DNA of 64,000 nt from Tomocerus qinae. Taxonomy: Eukaryota > Arthropoda > Collembola > Entomobryomorpha > Tomoceridae. Shown in pieces: positions 10,736 to 20,737 of the stretch. The stretch is from contig CM034547.1 in assembly GCA_020055645.1 (NCBI GenBank), positions 61,973,884-62,037,883 of the forward strand, read 5' to 3'. Both the position numbers and the translations under genes were made by a program. The notes beneath the pieces are model-generated. The model had not been told where the DNA came from. It was given only the letters and a program-made list of their open reading frames with translations, and did no database searches. Numbering within the stretch: position 1 is the first letter of the stretch; each line of letters starts with the position of its first letter.

Positions 10736-13700
10736 ACACAAAACTTCATGCATCCAATTTACCTTTAATTACTATTCTCTCTAAAACTAAGAAATTCACA
10801 GCCTTAATTGATTCTGGTTGTTCTAAATCCATTATAGAAAAATCATGGGCTAACCTACTTGGGAAACAAATAGATAATAATGTAGAAAATTGCACTGTTG
10901 CTAATAATGAACAGATGCAAACCGTTGGAACTGTGGAAATCGAATTCCAAATGGGTTCCAAACGGGTTGTACATAAATTTAAAATTGCAAATAAGTTAGC
11001 ATTTCCTTGTTTCATTGGGAATGATCTGATTAGGCTATTGGGAATAATACCTAATCAGAAGAGAAGCACTTTTTGGTTCGACGACTCTCCGCAAATTACG
11101 TATCCATTAAAACCAGACAATACTGTCAACTTCTCGGTTTTGGATAGACCTACTGCTGAGTTCGACGAGCATTCATTAGAAAATAAGTTAAATGTATTAT
11201 TTCAAAAATATCCAACAGTAGTTAGGCCAAATGGCGAATTTGGAATTACGAGTTGGGCTTATCACAAAATTGAAGGATGTGATAAAGTTGTATATGTTAA
11301 GCCGTGGCCAGTTAGTCCAACTGTTGCCACTGAAATTAAAAAGCAAATAGACGAGTTATTGAGAATGAAGCTCATTCGGCCAAGTAGATCTCCCTACGCT
11401 ACTAATATTGTTTTGCGTAGGAAGAAGGATCCAAATAAGTGGCGAATGACGATAAACTACAAAGGCATAAATGCAGAAACTACTAAAAATGCTAATCCTA
11501 TGCATAATGCAAACCACATCTTACGTCTTTTGCCAACTGGAGGTTGGTACAGTGTCATAGATCTACAATCTGGATTTTGGCAAATTAGACTACATAGAGA
11601 TAGTATTGCAAAAACTGCATTTCACGCATGTGGACAGCTGTGGGAGTGGCTTGTCATGCCATTCGGGTTACGTAATGCCCCAGCTAGTTTTGTCACTTTG
11701 ATGAATAGAGTCTTAGCTGATTGTATAAATAAGTTTGCTTTCGTCTTCATGGACGACATTGTGATTTTTTCAAAAACAGTTCAAGAACACTTCACTCACT
11801 TAGAATCTGTATTTGATAAATTAAAGTTAGCCGGGTTAACTATTAATAAAGAAAAATCACACTTCTGTAAGCGAGAATTATCGTTTCTCGGTCATATCAT
11901 CTCACAAGATGGTTTAAAAAAGGAACCAGAGAAAGTTCGGGCTATTGTAGATTTTCCACGCCCGGCGAATAAAAAGGATATTCTTAGGTTCCATGGACTA
12001 TGTGTCTGGTATTCGTCATTTATTGATAAATTCGCAGACAAGTTTGAACCAATGTATAGATTGTTGAAAAAAGGAGTTCCTTTCATTTGGAGCCAATTGC
12101 AAGAGAATTCTTTCAATATTATGAAAGAAGCTATGTGCGAAGATGTAATGTTACATGGACTAGACTATAATTTACCAATTATTGTCAGGACCGACGCTTC
12201 GGATATTGGAATCGCCGGCGTTTTGGTCCAATTTGTCCAAGACTTGGAAAGAGTTATCTTCTATGCTAGTAAAGTACTGTCCAAAACAGAGAGAAATTTA
12301 TCTGCATGTGAAAGAGAGTTATTAGCTATTATTTGGGCAATTAATAAATTTAGTGCATATCTTTGGGGTGAAAAATTCACAGTTTGGACAGATAGTAAAG
12401 CACTCACATATTTAAATTCTAATAAAAATAACAGTAAAAAATTAACTAGATGGGCACAGGAAATAGATGAATGGGGTTGTGAGTTAAAACACGTCCATGG
12501 AAAGGACAATGTAGTAGCAGACGCTTTATCACGAGCGCCAGTATCACCTTGCGAAAATGAGCCTGATCATCTTATTGGAGCTAGGGATATCATGTACACT
12601 CCAACCAACTTTCTAACCTATGTACCTTCGTTTTTCGATAGGCTTTTGGCTGCTCAGAAAATTGACAGCGAAGTAAATTCAATTATCGATTCAATTAAAA
12701 ATTCTACAGTTTCATCCCGTGCACAGGAGAAACTCAAAACTCAATATATAATTAAAAACAGTTTACTACATAGACATGTTAAACCCTTAACTGGGCGTAG
12801 TACTACTAGCATAAAATTTAAATCTTCATCTAGCTCTGCTCCACGACCGACAAGCCAGGATAATTTACACACAGGTCAACAACTACACAAAAACCTTGGA
12901 CTGCAGCCAATGTGTCAGTTGAATGTTGTACCGTATGTACCAGAAGGAATATTAAGGAAAGAGTTGTTGGAAATGTTCCATGATGCACCTGAGGGTGGTC
13001 ATTTCTCTTCCGAAAAGACTAAGAATAGATTGAAAGTACGATTTTTCTGGAATAATATGAATAAGGAAATCGCTGACTATGTCAAATCATGTGATATATG
13101 TCAGAGACATAAATATGATACTTTGAAACCGCAAGGGTTACTTGGATCTGTTGAACCAGCCAAGTTCATTTTCGAAAAAATCTTCATTGACTTCATTGGT
13201 CCACTTCCAGTGAGTTGTGGAGGTCGTAAGAATAGATTTCTGTTAGTTGTTATTGACGAATTGAGTCGCTGGGTGGAACTCAAACCGATGCCGTCGGCGA
13301 CTGCAAAACGCGTCAAGGACTTTCTCGAAGATGACATATTTTGTAGATTCGGTAGTCCAAAAGTTTTGATTACTGATAATGGATCTCATTTTGCTAACAA
13401 AACAATCAGAAAGTTATGTAAAGAATGGGGTGTTAAACACAATTTCACAAGTGCTTATCACCCACAGCAAAATCTTGCTGAACGAACAAACAAAGACTTA
13501 AAGCGTATAATTTCTTGTTACGTAGGCGACAGACATGGAAATTGGGATGAGCATATCCAACACTTCGCTTTAGCCTTACGTACTATGGTTCATAAAACTA
13601 CGCAAGTCACACCTGCCTTATTGAATCTTGGAAGAGAAATTCAACTTCCAATAGATAGAACTATGAATTTCGACAATTCTACTGTGACTGATATTCAATT

Positions 13701-14187
13701 ATCAAATGCACTTTCAGACGTGCCATCTTCTTTGATCGAAGTCATTAAATGGGTTCGAAATAATATAATTAATGCACATACTGTAACTAAAACTCGCTAT
13801 GATAAATCACATAGAGACGTTCAATTTAAAATTAACGATAAAATATTAGTTAGGAATAATCAAATATCAGATGCGGATAAACACGTAACTGCTAAACTTC
13901 AACCTAAATGGATTGGTCCTTATAAGATCAATAAAATCATTTCTCCACTTACTTATACTGTAGATATACCTAAAGAATCTAAAATTAATGTTAAGAGACA
14001 TGTGGCTGATTTAAAACCATATGTCGAACGTGTAAAATATAATACATCTCTGCCTATTTCTCTGGCTGAAGCACAGTTAGGGAAACAGCCAGAAATTCCG
14101 ATTGGGCGACAACTTAGAGCTCGTTCTAGAGTTGATTATCGCGTTTTGGGAGGTGTTAGACCGAAAAAATCTAATAAAAACCTTTGA
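10684..14187 (+). CDS. pol: Pol polyprotein: aspartic protease, reverse transcriptase, RNase H, integrase
   Basis: Made as a Gag-Pol fusion by -1 frameshifting; the first pol-frame codon after the slip is at 10684, giving about 1167 pol residues. The first internal ATG (10915) would delete the protease active site and is not the start. Protease: Asp-Ser-Gly at residues 43-45 and a Gly-Asn-Asp block near 118. Reverse transcriptase: about 205-410, with catalytic FMDD at 355-358. RNase H: about 500-620, with D504, E545 and D570 and a final ADALSR block. A Ser-rich linker separates it from integrase: His-His-Cys-Cys zinc domain near 765-805, then D836, D898 and E933 (34 residues between the last two), then a GPY-type C-terminal domain with KWIGPY near 1075. 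No chromodomain is visible. The frame is intact and all catalytic residues are present. Confidence 0.96.
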   Translation, partial: LCREWGKSTRSFLLPVLDTKLHASNLPLITILSKTKKFTALIDSGCSKSIIEKSWANLLGKQIDNNVENCTVANNEQMQTVGTVEIEFQMGSKRVVHKFKIANKLAFPCFIGNDLIRLLGIIPNQKRSTFWFDDSPQITYPLKPDNTVNFSVLDRPTAEFDEHSLENKLNVLFQKYPTVVRPNGEFGITSWAYHKIEGCDKVVYVKPWPVSPTVATEIKKQIDELLRMKLIRPSRSPYATNIVLRRKKDPNKWRMTINYKGINAETTKNANPMHNANHILRLLPTGGWYSVIDLQSGFWQIRLHRDSIAKTAFHACGQLWEWLVMPFGLRNAPASFVTLMNRVLADCINKFAFVFMDDIVIFSKTVQEHFTHLESVFDKLKLAGLTINKEKSHFCKRELSFLGHIISQDGLKKEPEKVRAIVDFPRPANKKDILRFHGLCVWYSSFIDKFADKFEPMYRLLKKGVPFIWSQLQENSFNIMKEAMCEDVMLHGLDYNLPIIVRTDASDIGIAGVLVQFVQDLERVIFYASKVLSKTERNLSACERELLAIIWAINKFSAYLWGEKFTVWTDSKALTYLNSNKNNSKKLTRWAQEIDEWGCELKHVHGKDNVVADALSRAPVSPCENEPDHLIGARDIMYTPTNFLTYVPSFFDRLLAAQKIDSEVNSIIDSIKNSTVSSRAQEKLKTQYIIKNSLLHRHVKPLTGRSTTSIKFKSSSSSAPRPTSQDNLHTGQQLHKNLGLQPMCQLNVVPYVPEGILRKELLEMFHDAPEGGHFSSEKTKNRLKVRFFWNNMNKEIADYVKSCDICQRHKYDTLKPQGLLGSVEPAKFIFEKIFIDFIGPLPVSCGGRKNRFLLVVIDELSRWVELKPMPSATAKRVKDFLEDDIFCRFGSPKVLITDNGSHFANKTIRKLCKEWGVKHNFTSAYHPQQNLAERTNKDLKRIISCYVGDRHGNWDEHIQHFALALRTMVHKTTQVTPALLNLGREIQLPIDRTMNFDNSTVTDIQLSNALSDVPSSLIEVIKWVRNNIINAHTVTKTRYDKSHRDVQFKINDKILVRNNQISDADKHVTAKLQPKWIGPYKINKIISPLTYTVDIPKESKINVKRHVADLKPYVERVKYNTSLPISLAEAQLGKQPEIPIGRQLRARSRVDYRVLGGVRPKKSNKNL

Positions 14188-14261
14188 ATTTAATGTACAA
14201 ATTGTAGCTAAAATGGATACGTAACATAACTGTAAATAATTACTCTATTCTAATTATACGT

Positions 14262-14282
14262 ATCATTTTGGTTTGTTAATAG
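14262..14282 (+). promoter_or_regulatory. Candidate splice acceptor for the exonuclease ORF
   Basis: A T-rich run ending in TTAATAG lies just upstream of the ORF3 ATG at 14288. Joined to a donor-like CAGGTAC in the leader (7255/7256 or 7579/7580), it would place ORF3 first on a subgenomic RNA, as for env of retrovirus-like elements. This rests on consensus resemblance only; the tract is not a strong one. Confidence 0.35.
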
Positions 14283-14287
14283 TTATT

Positions 14288-16003
14288 ATGTGGACACGGA
14301 AACAGGAAAAAGCTCTCGCCTACAATAAGAGCAAAAGGAAAGGTCCACGGGTTGAGATCCGTCCTCAAGATCTTTCTCCTTCTCTATTAGAGGCCAGGCT
14401 TAAAATTAACAAACTCTTTCCTTTCTCTACTAATCCTAATGAGGACCTAATTTATTCATGGCAACCACCAATTTCTGTCTTCAAACCTTTTTCCATTGCT
14501 AGAAATAAAATCTTTAAATTAGTTGGGTCAGTTAAAGAGTTGGAAGAAGCAGTAGCTATCATTTCTCAATCAGAAGTAATCGCAGTTGACAGGGAAGGGA
14601 ACGCGGACGACAGTTATGCTGACATAACGTGCTTTGTCCAAGTTTCTACTACTACGCATGATTTTGTAATAGATGCGTTAGAACTGCATAAAGAAATTAA
14701 AACTCTTCTTTCACCTATCTTCGAGTCCTCTAAAATCATAAAATTGTTTCATGATGCTAAAAATGATCTGTGGTCTCTGCAGAGAGATTTTCACATCTTC
14801 TCAGTAGCTGTGTTAGACACACAAGAATATTTCGAGATTTTAGAAGGGCCTAGATTAACTAAAGTCGGTCTTGGGGAATTATGTTTACGCTATATGAATA
14901 CAGTCGTGGACAAGTCCGGACAAGTGTTCGACTGGCGCTTCAGACCCCTGCCCTCTAACATGTTAAAATATGCTAAATTAGATTCTCAACTTCTTCTTTC
15001 AGTCTTTAATTTTATGAACAGAGAGGCCAGAAAGAGAAATCTTGACTTGACCGACTTCAAGTTTGTAAAATCTTCTGACTTCACTCTTTCTGTGTATAAA
15101 AGACCTACTATTAAGTTTTTGAGTCGTCTTAATGCAGCAATGCATAGTTTAGAGATAACCTACAGAAAAGCCTATGATCTTTCTCACCTCCATATCAATC
15201 TCTTTACGTCCCTCTTATTATTCGTGGACACTCTTGCTCGTAAAAGAGATAAACCAATCGCAAAAGTGTTGTCTGATGCGAAAATTGGCATATTGATCGC
15301 CGAAAAGCCTAAATCTCTCGAAGATCTTTCAACTCCTCTTCACTGTATTCGGTCATGGCCATTTTCGGATGTTCAATCTCTTTTCTGTGAACTACACCGT
15401 CACCAACGCTCCAGTTTCTCCGACAATGGCGAAGTAGCAGACTCCATTGAATACGTCTTCAACCTCTCTGATGACGATTCATGGGCATCCCCTCCTCCAA
15501 CCCCACGCACTGTGAACTTTCCTTGTATTGACCTTGGATCGTGGGGCGAGGAAATGACTGACGTTTCTTCTCCAGCAAATCTCCAAGTTGCAGTTCCGAA
15601 GACATCGCCACGCTTTGTCAACTTTTCCGATGCCAACTCGGAATCGTGGCCAGAAGACTCAGGAGCAGCAGCATCATCATCAACAAGAGCAGCAACGACA
15701 ACCACGGCAACAACACTTTCATCAATACCAGCTCCTCCACCTCCTCCATCAAATCATAAAACATGTTATTTGTATAATACTAAGATTATAGATAAGACAT
15801 GTAAACATTGTAAATCTATTGCTAGAGGTAGGAGACGATTGCGCTATCGCGCTAATTTAAAAATTAGGAGAGCTGATGCCAAGTCTCGGGGTGTTACTCC
15901 CCCTAGATTATATCAGAGTCACGGGCCAATTAAATACGCTCGGAGCATAGCCAGGTTTATTGCCCATAAAGAGAGTAAGAGGCTGGCTCGGCTTAATTTG
16001 TAA
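14288..16003 (+). CDS. ORF3: Rrp6/RNase D-like DEDDy 3'-5' exonuclease with HRDC-like domain
   Basis: 571 residues from the first ATG. Residues about 80-245 form a DEDDy exonuclease domain: motif I VDREG (D101, E103), motif II in HDAKND (D160), motif III YAKLD (Y228, D232). The stretch TCFVQVST after motif I and DWRFRPLP before motif III are signatures of the Rrp6/EXOSC10 and RNase D family, which trims RNA 3' ends with two metal ions. Residues about 299-355 resemble an HRDC domain, which follows the exonuclease in those enzymes. The C-terminal third differs from cellular Rrp6: an acidic Ser/Pro/Thr-rich region with three similar motifs ending in W399, W419 and W454, a poly-Pro run, C493-x11-C505-x2-C508, and a highly basic tail. 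It has no signal peptide or membrane segment, so it is not an envelope gene. It follows pol after a 100-nt gap in another frame, so separate initiation or splicing is needed. A role in processing 3' ends of element RNA or cDNA is inference. Confidence 0.9.
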   Translation: MWTRKQEKALAYNKSKRKGPRVEIRPQDLSPSLLEARLKINKLFPFSTNPNEDLIYSWQPPISVFKPFSIARNKIFKLVGSVKELEEAVAIISQSEVIAVDREGNADDSYADITCFVQVSTTTHDFVIDALELHKEIKTLLSPIFESSKIIKLFHDAKNDLWSLQRDFHIFSVAVLDTQEYFEILEGPRLTKVGLGELCLRYMNTVVDKSGQVFDWRFRPLPSNMLKYAKLDSQLLLSVFNFMNREARKRNLDLTDFKFVKSSDFTLSVYKRPTIKFLSRLNAAMHSLEITYRKAYDLSHLHINLFTSLLLFVDTLARKRDKPIAKVLSDAKIGILIAEKPKSLEDLSTPLHCIRSWPFSDVQSLFCELHRHQRSSFSDNGEVADSIEYVFNLSDDDSWASPPPTPRTVNFPCIDLGSWGEEMTDVSSPANLQVAVPKTSPRFVNFSDANSESWPEDSGAAASSSTRAATTTTATTLSSIPAPPPPPSNHKTCYLYNTKIIDKTCKHCKSIARGRRRLRYRANLKIRRADAKSRGVTPPRLYQSHGPIKYARSIARFIAHKESKRLARLNL

Positions 16004-16126
16004 CCCAAATATTTTTGTACAGGGTAATGGGTTTCATATCACTGGTGGGAAATATTTCTTTTTGTTAACCCCATTATTTTTTTTCCCCTACTACCCGGGG
16101 ATTATTTCCCCCTGGGGATTATTTTT

Positions 16127-16135
16127 GAGGGAGGA
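16127..16135 (+). other. Polypurine tract (plus-strand primer)
   Basis: GAGGGAGGA lies three bases (CCC) upstream of the 3' LTR, where the plus-strand primer should be. It is short, and the CCC between it and the TG is somewhat unusual. The preceding 3' UTR (16004-16138) is T/C-rich, with a GGGGATTATTT block occurring twice. Confidence 0.6.
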
Positions 16136-16138
16136 CCC

Positions 16139-16721
16139 TGGAAGGTAAATCCCGGCCTGTTGTCCAGGACTCACCTTCCCACGAGATACAAACACTACCT
16201 CATGGTAGTGTTCTTGCCACGTCTCTTCTCCTCTTCTCCGTCTCATCTTCCTCCCACACCATACACACTATCCCTATACATATATACAACTATAACTATA
16301 CTATAACTATACTAGAACTAACTATATTATTCATGCACTCTGGACAATCAAACATTCCATTTATTCCTCATTCTCTCTTGGACTGTTGGGGACATACTTA
16401 GTCCCAATAAAGCTAACTTAAACATTCACTCCAATCTCTCATTCTAACTCTCATTCTCGGATTCATTCTACTTACACACATTCGGGGAACTAAGCATACT
16501 TCGGGACTCATACACAACCGCAGACATACCCGGGTAACAGGCACACTCACATACACACCAGGATAGTCCCTCACATTGGGACAGGACCGGACGTCGTCAC
16601 AGAACCGTGACCAACCCAGCCAGCCGTCGACACTGCCTGGTAAACGGCAGGACAGGTACGTACAACTAAGTACGTGGCATACGGGGCATTCGGGGAGTAG
16701 GGAACAGCTACTCTACCCGCA
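16139..16721 (+). repeat. 3' LTR (583 bp)
   Basis: Same TGG..GCA ends as the 5' copy. The first roughly 445 bp and the last 56 bp are identical to the 5' LTR; the seven differences fall in the stretch corresponding to 6955-7037. Confidence 0.97.
16406..16411 (+). terminator. Polyadenylation signal AATAAA in the 3' LTR
   Basis: The equivalent of the 5' LTR hexamer. It is the most likely signal for 3' end formation of the element's transcripts. Confidence 0.6.
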
Positions 16722-16725
16722 AAGG
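16722..16725. repeat. Target-site duplication, right copy (AAGG)
   Basis: Matches AAGG at 6506-6509, showing that the two LTRs belong to a single insertion event. Confidence 0.85.
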
Positions 16726-18209
16726 GCACAAAGAGGTGAAATGAATAGTTACTGCTCTACGTCTGTGCTTAGAATACGTAGGTGTCCATTTCTTCAAACG
16801 TCTACATGTATATCTATCTACATGAAAGGAATGTGTTTGCAGTCTACACCTTTCTATTTCTCCAAGACGGAGAAATCACTGATTGTGAATGTATGTATCT
16901 GCTGTTTCTCAATCTGTGTCCGCTCTGGATGTGTGTGTACGTAAGAAATGCAGGTTGGTAGTCATCACAGCGTTTGTATGTAAACCATAGTGGCTCACTT
17001 GACTTTCCTCGACTTTTCCCAGTTTCTTTTCCTTTGGTTTGACTTGGTGATAGGAAGAAAAGGAAATGTAAATGTAAATGCAAAGTGTCTATATCACTCA
17101 CAACAGTCAGTTCACTTCAAAGCAGGAGGCAATACATGGCAAGGCCTTCCATTCCAATGCAATTCAAGGAAACCGACCAAAAGGAATTCTTTTTCTCGCT
17201 TTCTCTACCACTCGCACTCTCTCAGATTTGAAAATCAGTATGTGGAGAGTGTCGTAACTGTCAAGCTATTCCGTACTTAAGCTACAATTCCATGAGGATA
17301 TATAGCTTACGCCATACCAAATTACTTCCCTACTACTACTACTCAGAAAACACACACATTATGCTATCCTCAGACTTTATATTACTAACAATAAGTAATA
17401 TACTGCATACATTGACTTTTCTATATATCTATATTATCGCAGATGCATCGTAATAATATAATATACTAGTGTATATGTGATGCAATAGAGATTTCTTATT
17501 GTTAGCTGCGTTCATAAAGTATCTAGACCTACTATTTCTCTTTCCATGACCCAAATTTAGAGTTCTTCTTTAATATACACTGTGCAGTAGCTACCTATCT
17601 ACAATAAGTACATTTCACAGACAGAAAAACAAGGAAAAGACGTAGCTGCATGCTCCACTTGCATTTATAAGCTCTAGATGATATGTGTGAAAGAGACTGG
17701 TCGACAAGATACACAAAATAAGTAGGTCCAAATGTCCTAAGCTAGTTAGAACTCTTTCCTAACTACCTACTACTACAACCATTTCATTTTTCTGACATAT
17801 TCCCAAACCGTATTGAGACTCAATTTTCTCGCTCAGGAAAATAACTAGGAATATATTTCAACGAATACAGATACACTAACGTAGCTGTAATTATATCATC
17901 GATTGCACCACGAAAGATATATCTATATCTTCACTTAACACTAACTTTCCAACCTATACGTAGGATTTTTGTAATAAGGGTGCCTTGTGAGTTAATAATT
18001 CAAAAAACTATGTACGGTACTCCATGAACGTTGTAGATGTCATGTACCTCCATTTTGTCAGCCTCTACTATAAATTGAGAATACAACTAGACAAATGGAG
18101 GGAGACGTATGTTAATAGATATTATGAGAGTATATATAATAGATTTGTGATCTGATGTGAAGAAGGTGATGCTCCATTATGGATTAATAAATAAAAATGA
18201 ATAACTTAC
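16726..18209 (-). other. Intron following exon C of the kirre/roughest-like gene
   Basis: No coding region is recognisable. On the minus strand it begins with the donor GTAAGT (18209-18204). It continues past the retrotransposon insertion and off the left edge of the window. A short (TAC)n run is present at 17331-17344. Confidence 0.75.
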
Positions 18210-18672
18210 ATTTGATATCCAAGGTCTCTGACTCTTCACTTTTGCCAACTTGATTGGAGACTTCACACTTGATGATGGCATTATGATCGGATCTGGTGAC
18301 ATTGTGAAGGATGAGATGAGTGCCCTCTGCATTCTGGACTTGGTCATTTTTGAACCATCTGTAGGTGGTTGTGGGTGGGTTAGCCTCTGCTCGACAAGAG
18401 ACTCGGACCGAGTCGTACTCTTGTATCTTGGGAGAAAGGATTTTGACGGTGACTTTAGGAGCATACTTGACTTCAAGACGGATGAAAGCACTCATGACTT
18501 CTTTGGCAGGGCGATTGTGAGCTTGGCATGTGAACGTTTTGTTGTGATGCTCTTTCTTCGGCCGAAGTTTGAGAATGGAGCGAGCATTGAAACGCTTCCC
18601 ATCGTCCAGTGGCTCCTTTACTGTCTCCACACCCGACTTGATCTCTTGCCCGCTCCCATCAATCCATGTTAT
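18210..18672 (-). CDS. kirre/rst: kirre/roughest-like gene, exon C: end of Ig2 and complete Ig3
   Basis: This 463-bp exon has an acceptor TTTCTGTGGCAG ending at 18673 and a donor GTAAGT starting at 18209. It enters in phase 0 and leaves in phase 1. The translation starts ITWIDG, the second half of Ig2 with its Trp, then PKKEHHNKT and FTCQAHN with the second Cys. EVKYAPKV, a hallmark junction of the Irre/Kirre family, leads into Ig3 with Cys in VSCRAEA, Trp in YRWFKND and Cys in IIKCEVSN, ending ETLDIK. N-glycosylation sequons are seen at HNKT and HNVT. The match to Drosophila Kirre/Rst and vertebrate Neph proteins is by motif order recognised by eye. Ig4, Ig5 and the membrane segment are outside the window. 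Confidence 0.93.
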
Positions 18673-20737
18673 CTGCCACAGAAAGAAAAGAAAGAAAAAT
18701 TCAATTTGAGATGTCTTCATCTTGTCTCCATCCCTATCTCACATATCTCCCATACAGAGATACTCACATCCGATAAACCTCACTCATCCCACTCCATCCC
18801 ACCCACCTTACACATACCATCCAGTTTACATTATACCAATCTTATCTCCGACTCTTATCCATCTCTGTCTCTCCCTATCTATCTATCTCCTTTCTCCTAC
18901 ATACTCTTCTCCATAGAAAAATCTCATGCTACACGTCTCCTCAGTCATCTATTTATCTTTATCTCCCTATCTATCTCACTGACTCTCTCTCTGCACTCCA
19001 CTTCCTTTCTGTCTTGTTTTCAGTTAAGTGGAGTTGACTTGACCTCTTCCTCTATATACCCTTTCTCATATATGCATTGATATCAAATAGGAGACTGATT
19101 TTAGCTTGATACACACACAAAACATATTGCATTATTTTCTGTGTACATTTCTACATATGTATACACAGACAAATAATATCTGCAATTTCTTGTGATAATA
19201 GAATAGAATACAATATGCACGCTTTAATATGCTACGATATTATTTTATTATACACATGTACCATGTACTATTCTTGGTATTTGTCTATGTTATTTATATA
19301 CGGACCATAATATTATTAATATATCATGTTGTGCAACTGTAAGCTGAGTTTGATTTGTTCTCTTTCTGTCCAGCTAGTTTGTGTGATGTAGTTTTGTAGA
19401 CAGGATGTAAGTATGTAAGTTCTTGTACACAGCAGAAACAGTTCAATTTCATCGTAGATCTACTAACAATACGTAAAGTCCGTCTGGGTTCAGCTGGTTG
19501 TTGTTGGTTGACGAACGACCTGTCAAAATCAGATCCTTCGCTAAGATACGATATGTCATGTTCTTATTGCTATATGCGTCCAGCAAAAGAAAATAGAGAA
19601 ATGGCATTCTTATCTCCTCTGCTCTACTGTCTTGATACTTCCTTCTACAAATATTAACTTTCCCAATGATAAGTATCGTACACATACCAATGCACTTATT
19701 ATTTAATGAATCTATCTTTAGAATTCCCTATCCAATTTTCCTTCACCAAAATATAGAATTTCTAATTACCAAAGATATCTTTACTAAAGCACCTAATCAC
19801 AATTAGTACTAGTAGCCCTACATTTTTCTCTGCAGAAGTAATGGATGGATGGAATTTAGTCATTATCTTGAACAAGTTTTGAGCGATTCAACCTAATCCA
19901 GGTCAAGCCAAGCAGAAGGAATAATTGCTCATTCTTTCTTCATGTTTGTTCTCCCTTTGCCCTTTTTAGATGGACAATTAAGACTGGGCTGGAGACTCAT
20001 GTTTTGTAAGGTGTAGGTAGCTTTCATTGTTACACTTAGTTTCAGACACATCTATAATTTAATGGGTACACTAGATGAATGTATATCCAGTATAGGAACA
20101 GTAACGTCATTTCTTTATGACACCTTTTATCTCACTCTGCGGGAAATGTCATGTACTAGTGCCAACACCTTGTCAAACCTTCACATGTCCCTTTTTGGCT
20201 CTCTCCATTATCAGCCCTGCCTTTCAAAAACCGGAAGAAAAAACTTAATGACTTTATTGAGCTTCCCTGTCCGTCCGTTTATTCTGTAAACTAGTCTCTC
20301 CTTTCGTGTGACTATCTACCTAATAGTTTGACTTAGATCACTACGGAACTTGGATTGATGAAATACACAGGTAAGTTAGCTCATCTCTATCTGCCTCCCA
20401 TTCTTATATAGGCCAACGTTTTAATTTGTATGGGAAAGAAGAGTCAACCTGCCATGTCCCGTCATGTCAGTGACACGGAGTAGCTACATAGAGGCCGAGC
20501 ACAGAACACACGTCGCAGCATGTTTATCTGTCTATCTCCCTTCACCTTATAAGATTGCTGTCATGTACTCTCATGTCATCGGAAATCTTTTCATCTCACT
20601 TCACAAACCATAACGTATATTTATGGCATACTATATACTTTCGGTATGAATACTATTAACTTGATTACGAATATAAATGCCAGGCTAATCCAGCACATTT
20701 TTTGACTGAAACTAACTCAATGGTTATTAAAAAATAA

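Larger units (their letters stand above)
6510..16721 (+). mobile_element. Complete Ty3/Gypsy LTR retrotransposon with two pre-gag ORFs and a DEDDy exonuclease ORF3
   Basis: The element is bounded by two near-identical TG..CA LTRs and flanked by AAGG on both sides (6506-6509 and 16722-16725), the 4-bp target-site duplication expected of an integrase-mediated Gypsy insertion. Its order is LTR, leader, two small related ORFs, gag, pol with PR-RT-RNaseH-IN, exonuclease ORF, polypurine tract, LTR. The RT-RNaseH-IN order places it in Ty3/Gypsy rather than Copia. All five long reading frames are uninterrupted and the LTRs differ at only seven sites, so it inserted recently and may be autonomous. It lies in an intron of a minus-strand Ig-superfamily gene, in antisense orientation, which avoids its polyadenylation signals acting on the host transcript. 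There is no envelope-like ORF and I see no chromodomain or dUTPase. Confidence 0.97.

Noticed and set aside
10915..14187. Pol starting at the ATG at 10915
   Set aside because: The same frame is open back to 10678 and contains the protease Asp-Ser-Gly upstream of this ATG. The frameshift signal explains its expression.
14273..14287. Start of ORF3 at the TTG at 14273
   Set aside because: Non-ATG initiation is not needed; the in-frame ATG at 14288 retains all domains.
14288..16003. ORF3 as a retroviral-type envelope gene, suggested by its post-pol position
   Set aside because: It has no signal peptide, membrane anchor or fusion-protein features, and clear exonuclease motifs instead.
18250..19080. 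A 276-codon plus-strand open frame
   Set aside because: It is the antisense shadow of exon C of the Ig gene, followed by a pyrimidine-rich low-complexity stretch.
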